Of a stretch of 64,000 nucleotides of DNA, positions 54,724 through 63,340 are shown in pieces (the stretch's first letter is position 1; each line of letters starts with the position of its first letter). The notes under the pieces are model-generated. The model was given only the letters and a program-made list of their open reading frames with translations. It had not been told where the DNA came from and ran no database searches. The DNA is taken from NCBI GenBank assembly GCA_965213775.1, contig CBDCAC010000001.1, positions 459,598 through 523,597 on the forward strand, given 5' to 3'. Made by a program: the position numbers and the translations under genes. Source of the stretch: Lichenicoccus sp965213775. Its GTDB lineage: Bacteria; Pseudomonadota; Alphaproteobacteria; Acetobacterales; Acetobacteraceae.

Positions 54724-55128
54724 TCAGCCGGGGTCGAGCGCCGACCGTTGCAGGTCGTCGAGCGCGCAATGCCGCAGCGCGCTCGCCTCGGTCGAGCGGA
54801 GAACCACCCGGGGTGCGGCGCCGGCGCGCAGCGCCTCCTGCCATCGCGGCGCGCAGAGGCACCAGCGATCGCCCGGCTTGAGCCCGGGGAAGCCGTGATC
54901 CGGCGCCGGCGTGACCAGGTCGTTGCCGCGCGATCTGCTGAAGTCGAGGAACTCGGCGGTCACGACCGCACATACCGTGTGGCTGCCGACGTCCCGCGGG
55001 CCGGTGGTGCAGCAGCCGTCGCGGTGGAACCCGGTCAACGGATCGATCGAGCAAGGCTCCAACGCGCCGCCCAGGACGTTAAGAGATTGCCGGGGCCGGC
55101 CGGCACTACTATCCAGTGGCATGTGCAT
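54724..55128 (-). CDS. DUF2237-family protein
   Basis: A 134-residue protein of the DUF2237 family, recognised by NVLGGALEPCSIDPLTGFHRD, GCCTTGPRDVGSHTVCAVV, FLDFSRSRGNDL and FPGLKPGDRWCLCAPRWQEAL, which run along nearly the whole length. Several Cys are conserved in the family; its function is not known. Start at 55128 has AGAGGAAGC upstream. It overlaps no neighbour but shares its 5' side with peptidase T, from which it diverges. Confidence 0.9.
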   Translation of the reverse strand: MHMPLDSSAGRPRQSLNVLGGALEPCSIDPLTGFHRDGCCTTGPRDVGSHTVCAVVTAEFLDFSRSRGNDLVTPAPDHGFPGLKPGDRWCLCAPRWQEALRAGAAPRVVLRSTEASALRHCALDDLQRSALDPG

Positions 55129-55185
55129 GCTTCCTCTGCTGGGCAGGATCGCGCCGTGCGCCGGACCTACGATATCACCGGGCCC

Positions 55186-56472
55186 ATGGGCCGGCGAGAC
55201 GGCACCCGGAACCCCGGGTGCCGGGACGTGACACATCCATCGACCGAGGGGCTGGCGGACCGGCTGGTCGGCCGCCTGTTCCGCTATCTCGCCGTCAGCA
55301 GCCAGAGCGACGCCGCCGCGCGGACCCTGCCCAGCACGCCGGGTCAATGGGAGATGGCGCGCCTGCTGGCCCGGGAGCTGACGCTGCTGGGCCTCGCCGA
55401 CATCCATCTCGACCGATCCGCCATCCTCACCGCGCGACTGCCCGGAACCGCCGCGGGCGCACCGCGGATCGGCTTCTGCGCCCACGTGGACACCGTCGAC
55501 GTGGGCTTGTCGCCCGACATCCGTCCGAGCCGGGTCACGTTCACCGGCGAGGATCTCTGCCTGAACCGCGCCCAGGACATCTGGCTCCGCGTGGGCGAGC
55601 ATCCGGAGATCCTGCCCTACCGGGACCAGGAGGTGATCGTCGGCGACGGCACCAGCGTGCTCGGCGCCGACAACAAGGCCGCGATCGCGGTGGTGATGAC
55701 GCTGCTGGAGACGCTCTCACGCGGGCGGTGCCCGCACGGCGACATCCTGGTCGCCTTCGTGCCGGACGAGGAGATCGGCCTGCGCGGCGCCAAGGCGCTG
55801 GACCTCGCCCGCTTCCCGGCCGACTTCGCCTACACGATCGACGGCTGCGAGATCGGCGAGTTCGTGTTCGAGACCTTCAACGCCGCCTCCGTCGAGATCG
55901 CGATCGAGGGCGTCACCGCCCACCCGATGTCCGCCAAGGGGGTGCTGGTCAATCCGGTCCTGGTCGCCGCCGACCTGATCGCCCGCTTCGATCCGCTGGA
56001 CACGCCCGAGCACACCGAGGGCCGCGAGGGCTATTGCTGGTTCAACACGGTGCAGGCGAACGCCGCCACCGCGACGCTGAAGATGTCGATCCGCGACTTC
56101 GACGACGTGTCGTTCGCGCGCCGCAAGCAGATGGTCGGTACGGCCGTCGAGGCGACGCGGACGGCGCATCCGCGTGCACGGCTGCGCTGCCGCATCGAGG
56201 ACGTCTACGGCAACATCGCATCCAGCCTCGGCGAGGACCGGCGCAGCGTGGCGCTGATGCGCGCCGCCTTCGACGATCTCGGCATCGCGCCCAAGGTGAT
56301 CGCGATGCGCGGCGGCACCGACGGCTCGGCGCTGTCGTCGCGCGGCATCCCGACGCCGAACTACTTCACCGGGGCGCTGAACTTCCACTCGCGCTTCGAA
56401 TTCCTGCCGCTCGCGTCGTTCGTGCGCTGCTATGAGGTGACGGAGCGGCTCTGCGTGCTCGCCGCTGCCTGA
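55186..56472 (+). CDS. pepT: peptidase T (tripeptide aminopeptidase)
   Basis: A ~428-residue M20B zinc peptidase that removes N-terminal residues from tripeptides in the cytoplasm. The N-terminus has YLAVSSQSDAAARTLPSTPGQ, the metal ligands sit in CAHVDTVD, GADNKAAIAVV, VPDEEIGLRGAKALD, TIDGCEIGEF and LNFHSRFEFLP, and the dimerisation insert (GVTAHPMSAKGVLVNPV) is intact. The start is uncertain: ATG 55186 or GTG 55228, neither with a strong ribosome site. It is a stand-alone housekeeping gene. Confidence 0.9.
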   Translation: MGRRDGTRNPGCRDVTHPSTEGLADRLVGRLFRYLAVSSQSDAAARTLPSTPGQWEMARLLARELTLLGLADIHLDRSAILTARLPGTAAGAPRIGFCAHVDTVDVGLSPDIRPSRVTFTGEDLCLNRAQDIWLRVGEHPEILPYRDQEVIVGDGTSVLGADNKAAIAVVMTLLETLSRGRCPHGDILVAFVPDEEIGLRGAKALDLARFPADFAYTIDGCEIGEFVFETFNAASVEIAIEGVTAHPMSAKGVLVNPVLVAADLIARFDPLDTPEHTEGREGYCWFNTVQANAATATLKMSIRDFDDVSFARRKQMVGTAVEATRTAHPRARLRCRIEDVYGNIASSLGEDRRSVALMRAAFDDLGIAPKVIAMRGGTDGSALSSRGIPTPNYFTGALNFHSRFEFLPLASFVRCYEVTERLCVLAAA

Positions 56473-56633
56473 CGCCGGCGGCCGGCGCCGGACGAGGGCG
56501 GGCGATGCTTCACCCCTGGCGCTGGTAGAACGATGTCCGAGACGGTTCCACGGTCGCCTAGGATCTCGCCCGAGCCGAATCGCCGGCCGCCCTGCGCGGT
56601 GCCCGCCGCCGGACTCCGACGCGGGAGCCGCCG

Positions 56634-58385
56634 ATGAGCCGGCAGTCCGCCGAGCGGTCGCCCGGCGAGCTCGAGCAGCGGCTGCACCAGCAGGCCCTGC
56701 TCGCCGAGATCGGGCGACGCGCGCTCACCGACACGCTGTGGGACACCCTGATCGAGGAGGCCGCGCGGCTGTGCGCGCTCGGCCTGGGGGCCCGCTACTG
56801 CAAGATCCTGGAGTACCTGCCGAGCCAGAACAGCCTGCTGGTGCGCGCCGGCGTCGGCTGGCATGCGGGGGTGGTCGGCCAAGCCACGATCGGCGCGGAA
56901 CTGCATTCGCCGGCCGGCTACGCGCTGCATACCGGCAAGCCGGTGATCTCCAACCATCTGTCGTCCGACGATCGCTTCAGCACGCCCGACCTGCTGGTCG
57001 AGCATGGGGTCGAGCGCGCGATCAACGTCATCCTCAGCGGCGAGAACCGGCCCTACGGCGTGCTGGAGGTCGATAGCGAGACCCCCGGCGCCTTCTCCGA
57101 GCACGACATCGACTTCCTCCAGGGTGTCGCCAACCTGCTCGGCATCGCGCTCGACCGGCGACGCGCCGACGAGGCGCTGCGTCGGCTGAACGAGGAGCTG
57201 GAGAGCCGGGTGGCGGCGGAGGTGGCGGAGCGACGCCAGGCGGAGGACGCGCTGCGGCAGGCGCAGAAGATGGAGGCGGTGGGCCAGCTCACCGGCGGCG
57301 TCGCGCATGATTTCAACAACCTGCTGCTGGTGATCACCGGCAACCTCGATCTGCTCGCGCGTGCCGTGGCCGGCGACGCGCGGCTGGAGCGCCTGGTCGC
57401 GACGGCGCAGAAGGGTGCCACGCGCGGCGCGCAACTGACCTCGCAGCTGCTGGCCTTCGCGCGGCGGCAGACCTTGCGCTCGGAGAACCGGTCGATCAAC
57501 GCCATGGTGCGCGAGTTCGACGTGCTGGCGACGCGCATGCTGGGCGAGGCGATCGAGGTCGAGTTCATCCTCGCCTCCGACACCGGCGCCTGCAGCGTCG
57601 ATCCGGCGCAGTTCGGCTCCGCACTGCTCAACCTGGTCGTCAATGCGCGCGACGCGATGGCCAGCGGCGGCCGGCTGACGATCCGGACCTACAACGCGAC
57701 GCTCGACGAGCGCGGGGCCAGCCGACGCTCCGGCACCCTGATGGGGGAGTACGTCGTCGTGGAGGTGGTCGACAGCGGCAGCGGCATGACGCCGGACGTG
57801 CTGGAGCGCGCGACCGAGCCGTTCTACACCACCAAGCAGCCCGGCCAGGGCACCGGCCTCGGCCTGAGCCAGGTCTACGGCTTCGCCCGTCAGTCCGAGG
57901 GCTTCCTCGAGATCGAGAGCACCCCCGGCAGCGGCACCACCGTGCGGATGCATCTGCCGCGGGTGACGGCGAGTGCCTCGGATGCCAAGCACAGCGCCGC
58001 GATGCGCGGCGGCTCCGGCACGGTGCTGGTGGTCGAGGACGATCCCCTGGTCCGCGAGCTGGTGACGGCGCAGCTGCAGGATCTCGGCTACGCCACCGTG
58101 AGTGCGGGCAGTGGACCGGAGGCGCTGCAGGCGCTGAGCGGGGCGGGCGCGGCCGCGATCGACCTGATGCTGACCGACATGGTCATGCCCGGCGGCATGA
58201 GCGGGGCCGAGCTGGTCCGGCAAGCGCGGGCGCTTCACCCGGGGCTGCGGATCGTGCTGACCTCTGGCTACGTGGCCGGCTCGGCACCCGGATCGGGGGA
58301 GAGCCTGTCCGGGGTGCCGATGCTGCCCAAGCCGTACCGGCAGACCGACCTCGCGCGCATCATCGAGCAATCGTTAGGACGATGA
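56634..58385 (+). CDS. hybrid sensor histidine kinase (GAF-HisKA-HATPase-receiver)
   Basis: A 583-residue cytoplasmic sensor kinase. A GAF domain (residues ~25-172) is followed by a coiled-coil linker, the HisKA H-box with His225 in LTGGVAHDFNNLLLVI, the HATPase (NLVVNARDAMASGG, VDSGSGMTPDVLERATEPFYTTK, GTGLGLSQVYG) and a C-terminal receiver with acceptor Asp515 in LTDMVMPGG and Lys in MLPKPY. No membrane segment is seen, so the input is cytoplasmic, perhaps bound to the GAF domain. No response-regulator gene or obvious target is adjacent; phosphate flow to an outside partner is likely. Confidence 0.92.
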   Translation: MSRQSAERSPGELEQRLHQQALLAEIGRRALTDTLWDTLIEEAARLCALGLGARYCKILEYLPSQNSLLVRAGVGWHAGVVGQATIGAELHSPAGYALHTGKPVISNHLSSDDRFSTPDLLVEHGVERAINVILSGENRPYGVLEVDSETPGAFSEHDIDFLQGVANLLGIALDRRRADEALRRLNEELESRVAAEVAERRQAEDALRQAQKMEAVGQLTGGVAHDFNNLLLVITGNLDLLARAVAGDARLERLVATAQKGATRGAQLTSQLLAFARRQTLRSENRSINAMVREFDVLATRMLGEAIEVEFILASDTGACSVDPAQFGSALLNLVVNARDAMASGGRLTIRTYNATLDERGASRRSGTLMGEYVVVEVVDSGSGMTPDVLERATEPFYTTKQPGQGTGLGLSQVYGFARQSEGFLEIESTPGSGTTVRMHLPRVTASASDAKHSAAMRGGSGTVLVVEDDPLVRELVTAQLQDLGYATVSAGSGPEALQALSGAGAAAIDLMLTDMVMPGGMSGAELVRQARALHPGLRIVLTSGYVAGSAPGSGESLSGVPMLPKPYRQTDLARIIEQSLGR

Positions 58386-58389
58386 CGAG

Positions 58390-59802
58390 TTAGGCGGCGC
58401 CATCGGGGAGGCGCAGCGGCTCGGGGCGCGCGGCGAGTGCCGCGGGATCGCGGTAGCGGGCGCCGAAATGCTGCGCCGGCAGGCGGGCCTGGCCGGCGCC
58501 GAACAGCCGCTCGCGCAGCGTCTCGCCGTCCGTGTAGCTCGAGCGGAAACGGCCGCGACGCCGCAGCTCGGGCACCACCAGCTCGATGAAGTCGCGCGCC
58601 GTCTCGAAGGTGAGGTACTGGCGCAGGTTGATGCCGTCGATGCCGTCCTGGTCAAGCCAGAGCTCGATCCGGTCGGCCACCACGTCGGGAGTGCCGGCGA
58701 CGAAGAACCGGTCCTCGCTCAGCCCGGCCATCTGCTGCAGCGCCTGGCCGACGCTCTGCTCGGGCCGGAAGCGGCGCAGCAGCGTGGCGGCGCCGGGTTC
58801 GCCGCGCGCGATCAGGTCGCCGATCAGCAGCTCGCGCGGGTAGCCGGTCAGGTCGAGTGCGGACAGCGCGTGCGCCAGCGCTCCCTCGACGCTGACCAGG
58901 CTGCGGTAGCTCGCGAGCTTGGTCGCGACCTCGGCGTCGTCGCGGCCGACCACGATGCCGGCCATGACCACGAACCTGATCGCGTCGCGCGCGCGGCCGT
59001 GTGCCGCCAGCCGGTCGCGGGTGCGGGCGATGTTGGCGCGCACCGCCTCCTGGGTATGGCCGCCGATGAACAGCACCTCGGCGTGGCGCGCGGCGAACTC
59101 CAGCCCCGCCGCCGAGCCGGAGGCCTGGAACAGCAGCGGCGTGCGCTGCGGCGAGGGCTGGCAGAGATGCGGCCCCGCGACCCGGTAGTGCGGCCCGACA
59201 TGGTCGATGTAGCGCACCTTGGAGGGGTCGGTGTAGACGCGCCGCTCGCGGTCCTGCAGCACCGCGTCGTCGTCCCACGAGCCTTCCCAGAGCTTGTAGA
59301 GCACGTCCATGTACTCGTCGGCGATCAGGTAGCGCCGGTCGTGCGGCAGCTCGTCCTCGTGGCCGAAATTGCGCGCCGCGTTGGGCAGGTAGGAGGTCAC
59401 GATGTTCCAGCCGACCCGGCCCTTGGTGAGGTGGTCGAGGGTGGACATGCGTCGCGCGAAGGCGAAGGGCGGCTCGTAGCTGGTGGAGAAGGTGGCGCCG
59501 AAGCCGAGATGGCGGGTCGCGGCGGCCATCGCCGGGATCAGCAGCAGGGGATCGTTGCACGGGATCTGCATCGCCTCGCGCAGCGCGGTCTCGGGACCGT
59601 CGCGGAACCGGTCGTAGGTGCCGATCACGTCGGCCAGGAAGATCGCGTCGAAGGTGCCGTGCTCGGCGAGCTGGGCGAGCTCGATCCAGAAATCGAGGTC
59701 GTTGAAGCGGTGCCGGTTATTGTCCGGATGCACCCACAGCCCGTGCATGATGTGGCTGACGCAGTTCATCTCGAACAGGTTGACGTGCAGCTGCTTAGGC
59801 AT
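58390..59802 (-). CDS. LLM-class flavin monooxygenase (NtaA/SnaA/DszA family)
   Basis: A 470-residue FMN-dependent monooxygenase of the bacterial luciferase-like superfamily, NtaA/SnaA/DszA branch, which opens or dealkylates substrates such as nitrilotriacetate or dibenzothiophene sulfone. Landmarks are MNCVSHIMHGLWVHPDNNRHRFNDLDFW, GRVGWNIVTSYLPNAARNFG, YEPPFAFARRMSTLDHLTKGR and LLFQASGSAAGLEFAARHAEVLF. It needs a separate flavin reductase, which is not adjacent. Its start overlaps the bioA stop by 8 bases, so it is translated together with a biotin gene. Confidence 0.9.
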   Translation of the reverse strand: MPKQLHVNLFEMNCVSHIMHGLWVHPDNNRHRFNDLDFWIELAQLAEHGTFDAIFLADVIGTYDRFRDGPETALREAMQIPCNDPLLLIPAMAAATRHLGFGATFSTSYEPPFAFARRMSTLDHLTKGRVGWNIVTSYLPNAARNFGHEDELPHDRRYLIADEYMDVLYKLWEGSWDDDAVLQDRERRVYTDPSKVRYIDHVGPHYRVAGPHLCQPSPQRTPLLFQASGSAAGLEFAARHAEVLFIGGHTQEAVRANIARTRDRLAAHGRARDAIRFVVMAGIVVGRDDAEVATKLASYRSLVSVEGALAHALSALDLTGYPRELLIGDLIARGEPGAATLLRRFRPEQSVGQALQQMAGLSEDRFFVAGTPDVVADRIELWLDQDGIDGINLRQYLTFETARDFIELVVPELRRRGRFRSSYTDGETLRERLFGAGQARLPAQHFGARYRDPAALAARPEPLRLPDGAA

Positions 59803-61036
59803 CGCGATCCCGGATCACCGCCCGGATCGCGCCGGTCAGGCGGGAGAGCTCCTCCGGGGCGATGGTGAAGGCGGGCGTGAGATACACGATGTCGCGGAAC
59901 GGGCGGACCCAGACGCCCTGAGCCACCAGCCGGGACTTGAGCGCGTCGAGGTCGGGCACCGGATCCAACTGCACGACACCGATCGCGCCGCGCACCCGCA
60001 CGTCGCGCACCCCCGGCAGTCCGCGCAGCGCGCCCAGCTCGGCCTCGAGCTGGCGCGAGATCGCGGCGACCTGCCCCAGCCGGTCCTCCCGCTCGAACAG
60101 GTCGAGCGAGGCGTGGGCGGCGGCACAGGCCAGCGGATTGGCCATGAAGGTCGGGCCGTGCATCAGCGCGCAGGCCGGGTCGTCGGACCAGAACGCCTCG
60201 AACACGTGGCGGCGCGCGACGGTGGCGGCGAGGCCGATGGTGCCCCCGGTGAGCGCCTTGGACAGGGTGATGATGTCGGGCACGATGCCGGCCTGCTCGC
60301 AGGCGAACAGGCTGCCGGTGCGGCCGAAGCCGGTGAACACCTCGTCCAGGATCAGCAGCAGGCCGTGGCGATCGGCACTCGCGCGCAGCCGGCGCAGCAC
60401 CGCCGGGTCATGGAAGAGCATGCCTCCGGCTCCCTGCACCAGCGGCTCGATCAGGATCGCCGCCACCTCGCCGGCGTGCCGCGCCAGGAAGCCGTCGAAC
60501 GACGCGTGCGCCGCCTCGTCGTGCGGCAGCGCCACCACGTGATGCTGCGGCAGCATGGCGGCGAACAAGCTGTGCATGCCCTCCTCGGGGTCGCAGACCG
60601 CCATGGTGGCGAAGGTGTCGCCGTGATAGCCGCCGCGGAAGGCGACCAGCTTGCCGCGGTCGCGCACGCCCCGGTTGAGCCAGTACTGGCAGGCCATCTT
60701 GATCGCGACCTCGACCGACACCGAGCCGGAGTCGCTGAAGAACACGCGCTCCAGGTCGCTCGGCAGCAGCGCCGCCAGCCGGGCCGCGAGGCGCTGCGCC
60801 GGCTCGTGGATCAGCCCGCCGAACATGACGTGCGGCATGCGCGCCAATTGCCGCGCCACCGCGCCCGCGATGTGCGGGTGGTTATAGCCGTGGCAGGCGG
60901 TCCACCAGGAGGCGATGCCGTCGATCAGCACGCGGCCGTCGGTCAGGGTGATGCGACTGCCCTGCGTCGCGGTCGCGCTCAACGGCGGCGGGGCGGTCTT
61001 CATCTGGCTGTACGGCAGCCAGAGATGCTGCGTCAT
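59795..61036 (-). CDS. bioA: adenosylmethionine-8-amino-7-oxononanoate aminotransferase
   Basis: A 413-residue PLP aminotransferase of biotin synthesis; it makes 7,8-diaminononanoate using S-adenosylmethionine as amino donor. The family signature is present: LWLPYSQMKTAPPPL at the N-terminus, DGIASWWTACHGYNHPHI, FSDSGSVSVEVAIKMA, LLILDEVFTGFGRTG and Lys260 in IITLSKALTGG. The C-terminus VWVRPFRDIVYLTPAFTI is also typical. Other biotin genes are not in the window, so the pathway is scattered. The next gene overlaps its end. Confidence 0.93.
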   Translation of the reverse strand: MTQHLWLPYSQMKTAPPPLSATATQGSRITLTDGRVLIDGIASWWTACHGYNHPHIAGAVARQLARMPHVMFGGLIHEPAQRLAARLAALLPSDLERVFFSDSGSVSVEVAIKMACQYWLNRGVRDRGKLVAFRGGYHGDTFATMAVCDPEEGMHSLFAAMLPQHHVVALPHDEAAHASFDGFLARHAGEVAAILIEPLVQGAGGMLFHDPAVLRRLRASADRHGLLLILDEVFTGFGRTGSLFACEQAGIVPDIITLSKALTGGTIGLAATVARRHVFEAFWSDDPACALMHGPTFMANPLACAAAHASLDLFEREDRLGQVAAISRQLEAELGALRGLPGVRDVRVRGAIGVVQLDPVPDLDALKSRLVAQGVWVRPFRDIVYLTPAFTIAPEELSRLTGAIRAVIRDRDA

Positions 61037-61108
61037 CCGGCCGTGACCCGGCAGCGCGCGGCGCCCGGGCGGGCGTCGCCGCCGGTCAGGCCGGACCCCC
61101 GGCCTGGC

Positions 61109-62425
61109 TCAGCCGTGGCCGAGGCGCACCAGCCACAGATGCGCGAGGTCGGCGGCGCCGTCCGAGCCCGACACCTGCTGCAGGGTGCCGATCGCGCCCG
61201 GCTTGTCGCCGGCGGCGAGGTAGGCGAGGCCCAGATGCAGCGTCGCGTCTTCCGGCGCGACCAGTCCGCCACGCGCGATGGCATCCTTCATCACCGCGAT
61301 ACCCTTCTGGTACTGGCCCAGATCGACGTAGCTGTAGCCGACATCGAGCAGCGCGTCGCCGGTCTTCATGGTGCGCGCGGCGGCCTCGTCGGAGGCGATG
61401 CTGGCCTTCTTGTCGGCGATGGTTTTCTCCACCAGCGCCTTCAGGCGCGCCTCGCGCGCCGCCTGCGCGTCGTGTCCGAGCACACCGCTGGCGAAGCCGC
61501 GATCGATCACCGAGAGCGCCTGCGCCGGCAGCCCGGCCTGCACCGCGAGCTCGGTCATGTCCATGTAGTCGGGCATCGTCGTCAGCAGCCCGACCTCCAG
61601 GCGCAGCCGGTCGATGTCGTACTGCAGGCGGTCCGGCACGTTCGGGTTGGCGCGCAGGCCGTGCATGAGCTGCGCCCAGTAGTCGGGCTTGGGGTAGTAG
61701 GTCACCAGCCGCACCATCGTGCGGGTGAGCCCGGCCTGGTCGTTGGACTGCAGCTGGCAGTTGGCCAGCAGCTGGAGCTGGGCCTCCGGCGGAACCTGGC
61801 GCGCCCGGATCTCGGCCTCGATCTGCTGGGACTGCGCGACCGAGGCCTGCGTGTAGTCGCGCTGCAGATAGTAGCACTGGATCAGCAGCTGCTGCATCGC
61901 CGGCAGGTTGCCGCCGGCCTTGGTGTAGCGCTCGATCGCGGCGATGGTCTGCGGGTAGTCGCGCAGCTGGTAGGCCGACGAGGCTTCCGCCATCAGCAGC
62001 TTCTGCTGCTCCGCGAGCCCGACCCTGCCGGAGCGGATCAGCGCGTCGTCGGCGGCGATCGCCCCCTTGTAGTCGCCCGATTGCTGGGCGATCGAGGCGC
62101 GCAGCTCGGTGATGACGAAGATCTCGTTGGGGGTCTTGTCGCGGGCCGCCTCGGCGATGTCGACCTGCGCCATCGCGGCCGGGAACTGGCGCTGACGCGC
62201 GAGCGCCTCGGCCTTCTCCAGCGGCTTGCCGACGACGGGGCGAAGCGCGTTGGGGTCGGCCGGCTTGTCGTCGGTCTCGGTCTTGGCGGGCGCGTGCCTC
62301 GGCCTCGCCTGGGCCTGCACCGACAGCGACGCCAGCGTGGCGCCCGACAGCAATACGCCGGTCAGGAGACCGGCGAGGGGAAGCAGGCGCGCCCGGGCAT
62401 GGGGGGGCGAGTGCCGTGGAATCAT
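61109..62425 (-). CDS. periplasmic tetratricopeptide-like protein
   Basis: A 438-residue exported protein. A signal peptide (LPLAGLLTGVLLSGATLASLSVQAQA, cleavage near residue 40) precedes repeated helical units with TPR-like spacing, for example ALARQRQFPAAMAQVDIAEAA, QQSGDYKGAIAADDALI, AYQLRDYPQTIAAIERY and LGLAYLAAGDKPGAIGTLQQV. I do not recognise a named family. It starts on the last base of exbD (TAATG), so it belongs to the ExbB-ExbD operon and may work with TonB-linked envelope processes. Confidence 0.8.
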   Translation of the reverse strand: MIPRHSPPHARARLLPLAGLLTGVLLSGATLASLSVQAQARPRHAPAKTETDDKPADPNALRPVVGKPLEKAEALARQRQFPAAMAQVDIAEAARDKTPNEIFVITELRASIAQQSGDYKGAIAADDALIRSGRVGLAEQQKLLMAEASSAYQLRDYPQTIAAIERYTKAGGNLPAMQQLLIQCYYLQRDYTQASVAQSQQIEAEIRARQVPPEAQLQLLANCQLQSNDQAGLTRTMVRLVTYYPKPDYWAQLMHGLRANPNVPDRLQYDIDRLRLEVGLLTTMPDYMDMTELAVQAGLPAQALSVIDRGFASGVLGHDAQAAREARLKALVEKTIADKKASIASDEAAARTMKTGDALLDVGYSYVDLGQYQKGIAVMKDAIARGGLVAPEDATLHLGLAYLAAGDKPGAIGTLQQVSGSDGAADLAHLWLVRLGHG

Positions 62426-62865
62426 TATTGGCTTCCCATGTATTGCTCTTGCCCGACCAGTCCGAGCTTGGTCATCCCGAGGCGCTGCGCGTCGGCCATC
62501 ACGTGCGCCACGTCCTTGTAGGGCGCCAGCCGGTTCGGCCGCAGGTGGATCTCCGGCTGTTCGGGCTGCAGCGAGGCGTTGGTGAAGCGTGCCTGCAGCT
62601 GCTGCTCGTTCGGCACCGGGTCGCCGTTCCAGGAGACCGTGCCGTCGAAATCGACGTCGATCGTGACCACCTGGGGCGGCGTCGGCGGCGGCGGCGGGTT
62701 GCCCTGCGGCAGGTCCAGCTTCACCGCATGGGTCTGCATCGGGATGGTGATGATCAGCATGATCAGCAGCACCAGCATCACGTCGATCAGCGGGGTGGTG
62801 TTGATGTCGACGACGACGTCGGGATCGCCGTTCGCACCCTCCGGTGATCCCACATTCATGGCCAT
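62425..62865 (-). CDS. exbD: ExbD/TolR biopolymer transport protein, second copy
   Basis: A 146-residue inner-membrane protein with one N-terminal membrane segment (LIDVMLVLLIMLIITIPM) and a periplasmic domain. The Asp of the membrane segment (PLIDVMLVLLI), needed for proton-driven work, is in place. It pairs with ExbB to energise TonB. It is homologous to the copy at 62903, 37 bp upstream, and shares its stop with the start of the TPR-like gene. Confidence 0.9.
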   Translation of the reverse strand: MAMNVGSPEGANGDPDVVVDINTTPLIDVMLVLLIMLIITIPMQTHAVKLDLPQGNPPPPPTPPQVVTIDVDFDGTVSWNGDPVPNEQQLQARFTNASLQPEQPEIHLRPNRLAPYKDVAHVMADAQRLGMTKLGLVGQEQYMGSQ

Positions 62866-62902
62866 GGCGGCGTTCCTCTCGACATGAAGTCAGCGCGGCG
62901 GA

Positions 62903-63337
62903 TCAGGCGCCGTGCGGCGGCGGCTCGGTGATGAAGCCGACCTTGAAGATGCCGGCGCGCTGGCAGTCGGTTACCACCTTGCCGACGAACTCGTAGCGTG
63001 CCCGGGCGTCGCCGCGTATGTGCACCTCCGGCTGCGGCTTGATCACCGCGAAGGTCTTCAGCCGCGTCAGCAGGTCGTTGTTGTCCTTGACCGGGATCGC
63101 GTTCCAATAGGTCTGGCCGTCCTCCGTGATCGCGATGATGACGTTCTCCGGCTTGGTCTGGGTCGGCTGGTTGGTGTCCTTGGGCAGCTGCACCTTGACC
63201 GTGTGGGTGACGACCGGGATCGTGATCAGGAAGATGATCAGCAGCACCAGCATCACGTCGACGAGGGGGGTGGTGTTGATCGCCGACACCACCTCGTCCT
63301 CGTCGCCCCCGTCCGTGGGGCCGACGTTCATCGCCAT
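62903..63337 (-). CDS. exbD: ExbD/TolR biopolymer transport protein, first copy
   Basis: A 144-residue ExbD-type protein with the conserved NTTPLVDVMLVLLIIFLITIP segment bearing the functional Asp, and a periplasmic C-terminal half (AVIKPQPEVHIRGDARARYEFVGKVV). It follows exbB by three bases. Tandem exbD genes are a known arrangement in alphaproteobacteria. The pair probably powers TonB receptors such as that at 2789. Confidence 0.92.
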   Translation of the reverse strand: MAMNVGPTDGGDEDEVVSAINTTPLVDVMLVLLIIFLITIPVVTHTVKVQLPKDTNQPTQTKPENVIIAITEDGQTYWNAIPVKDNNDLLTRLKTFAVIKPQPEVHIRGDARARYEFVGKVVTDCQRAGIFKVGFITEPPPHGA

Positions 63338-63340
63338 CGG

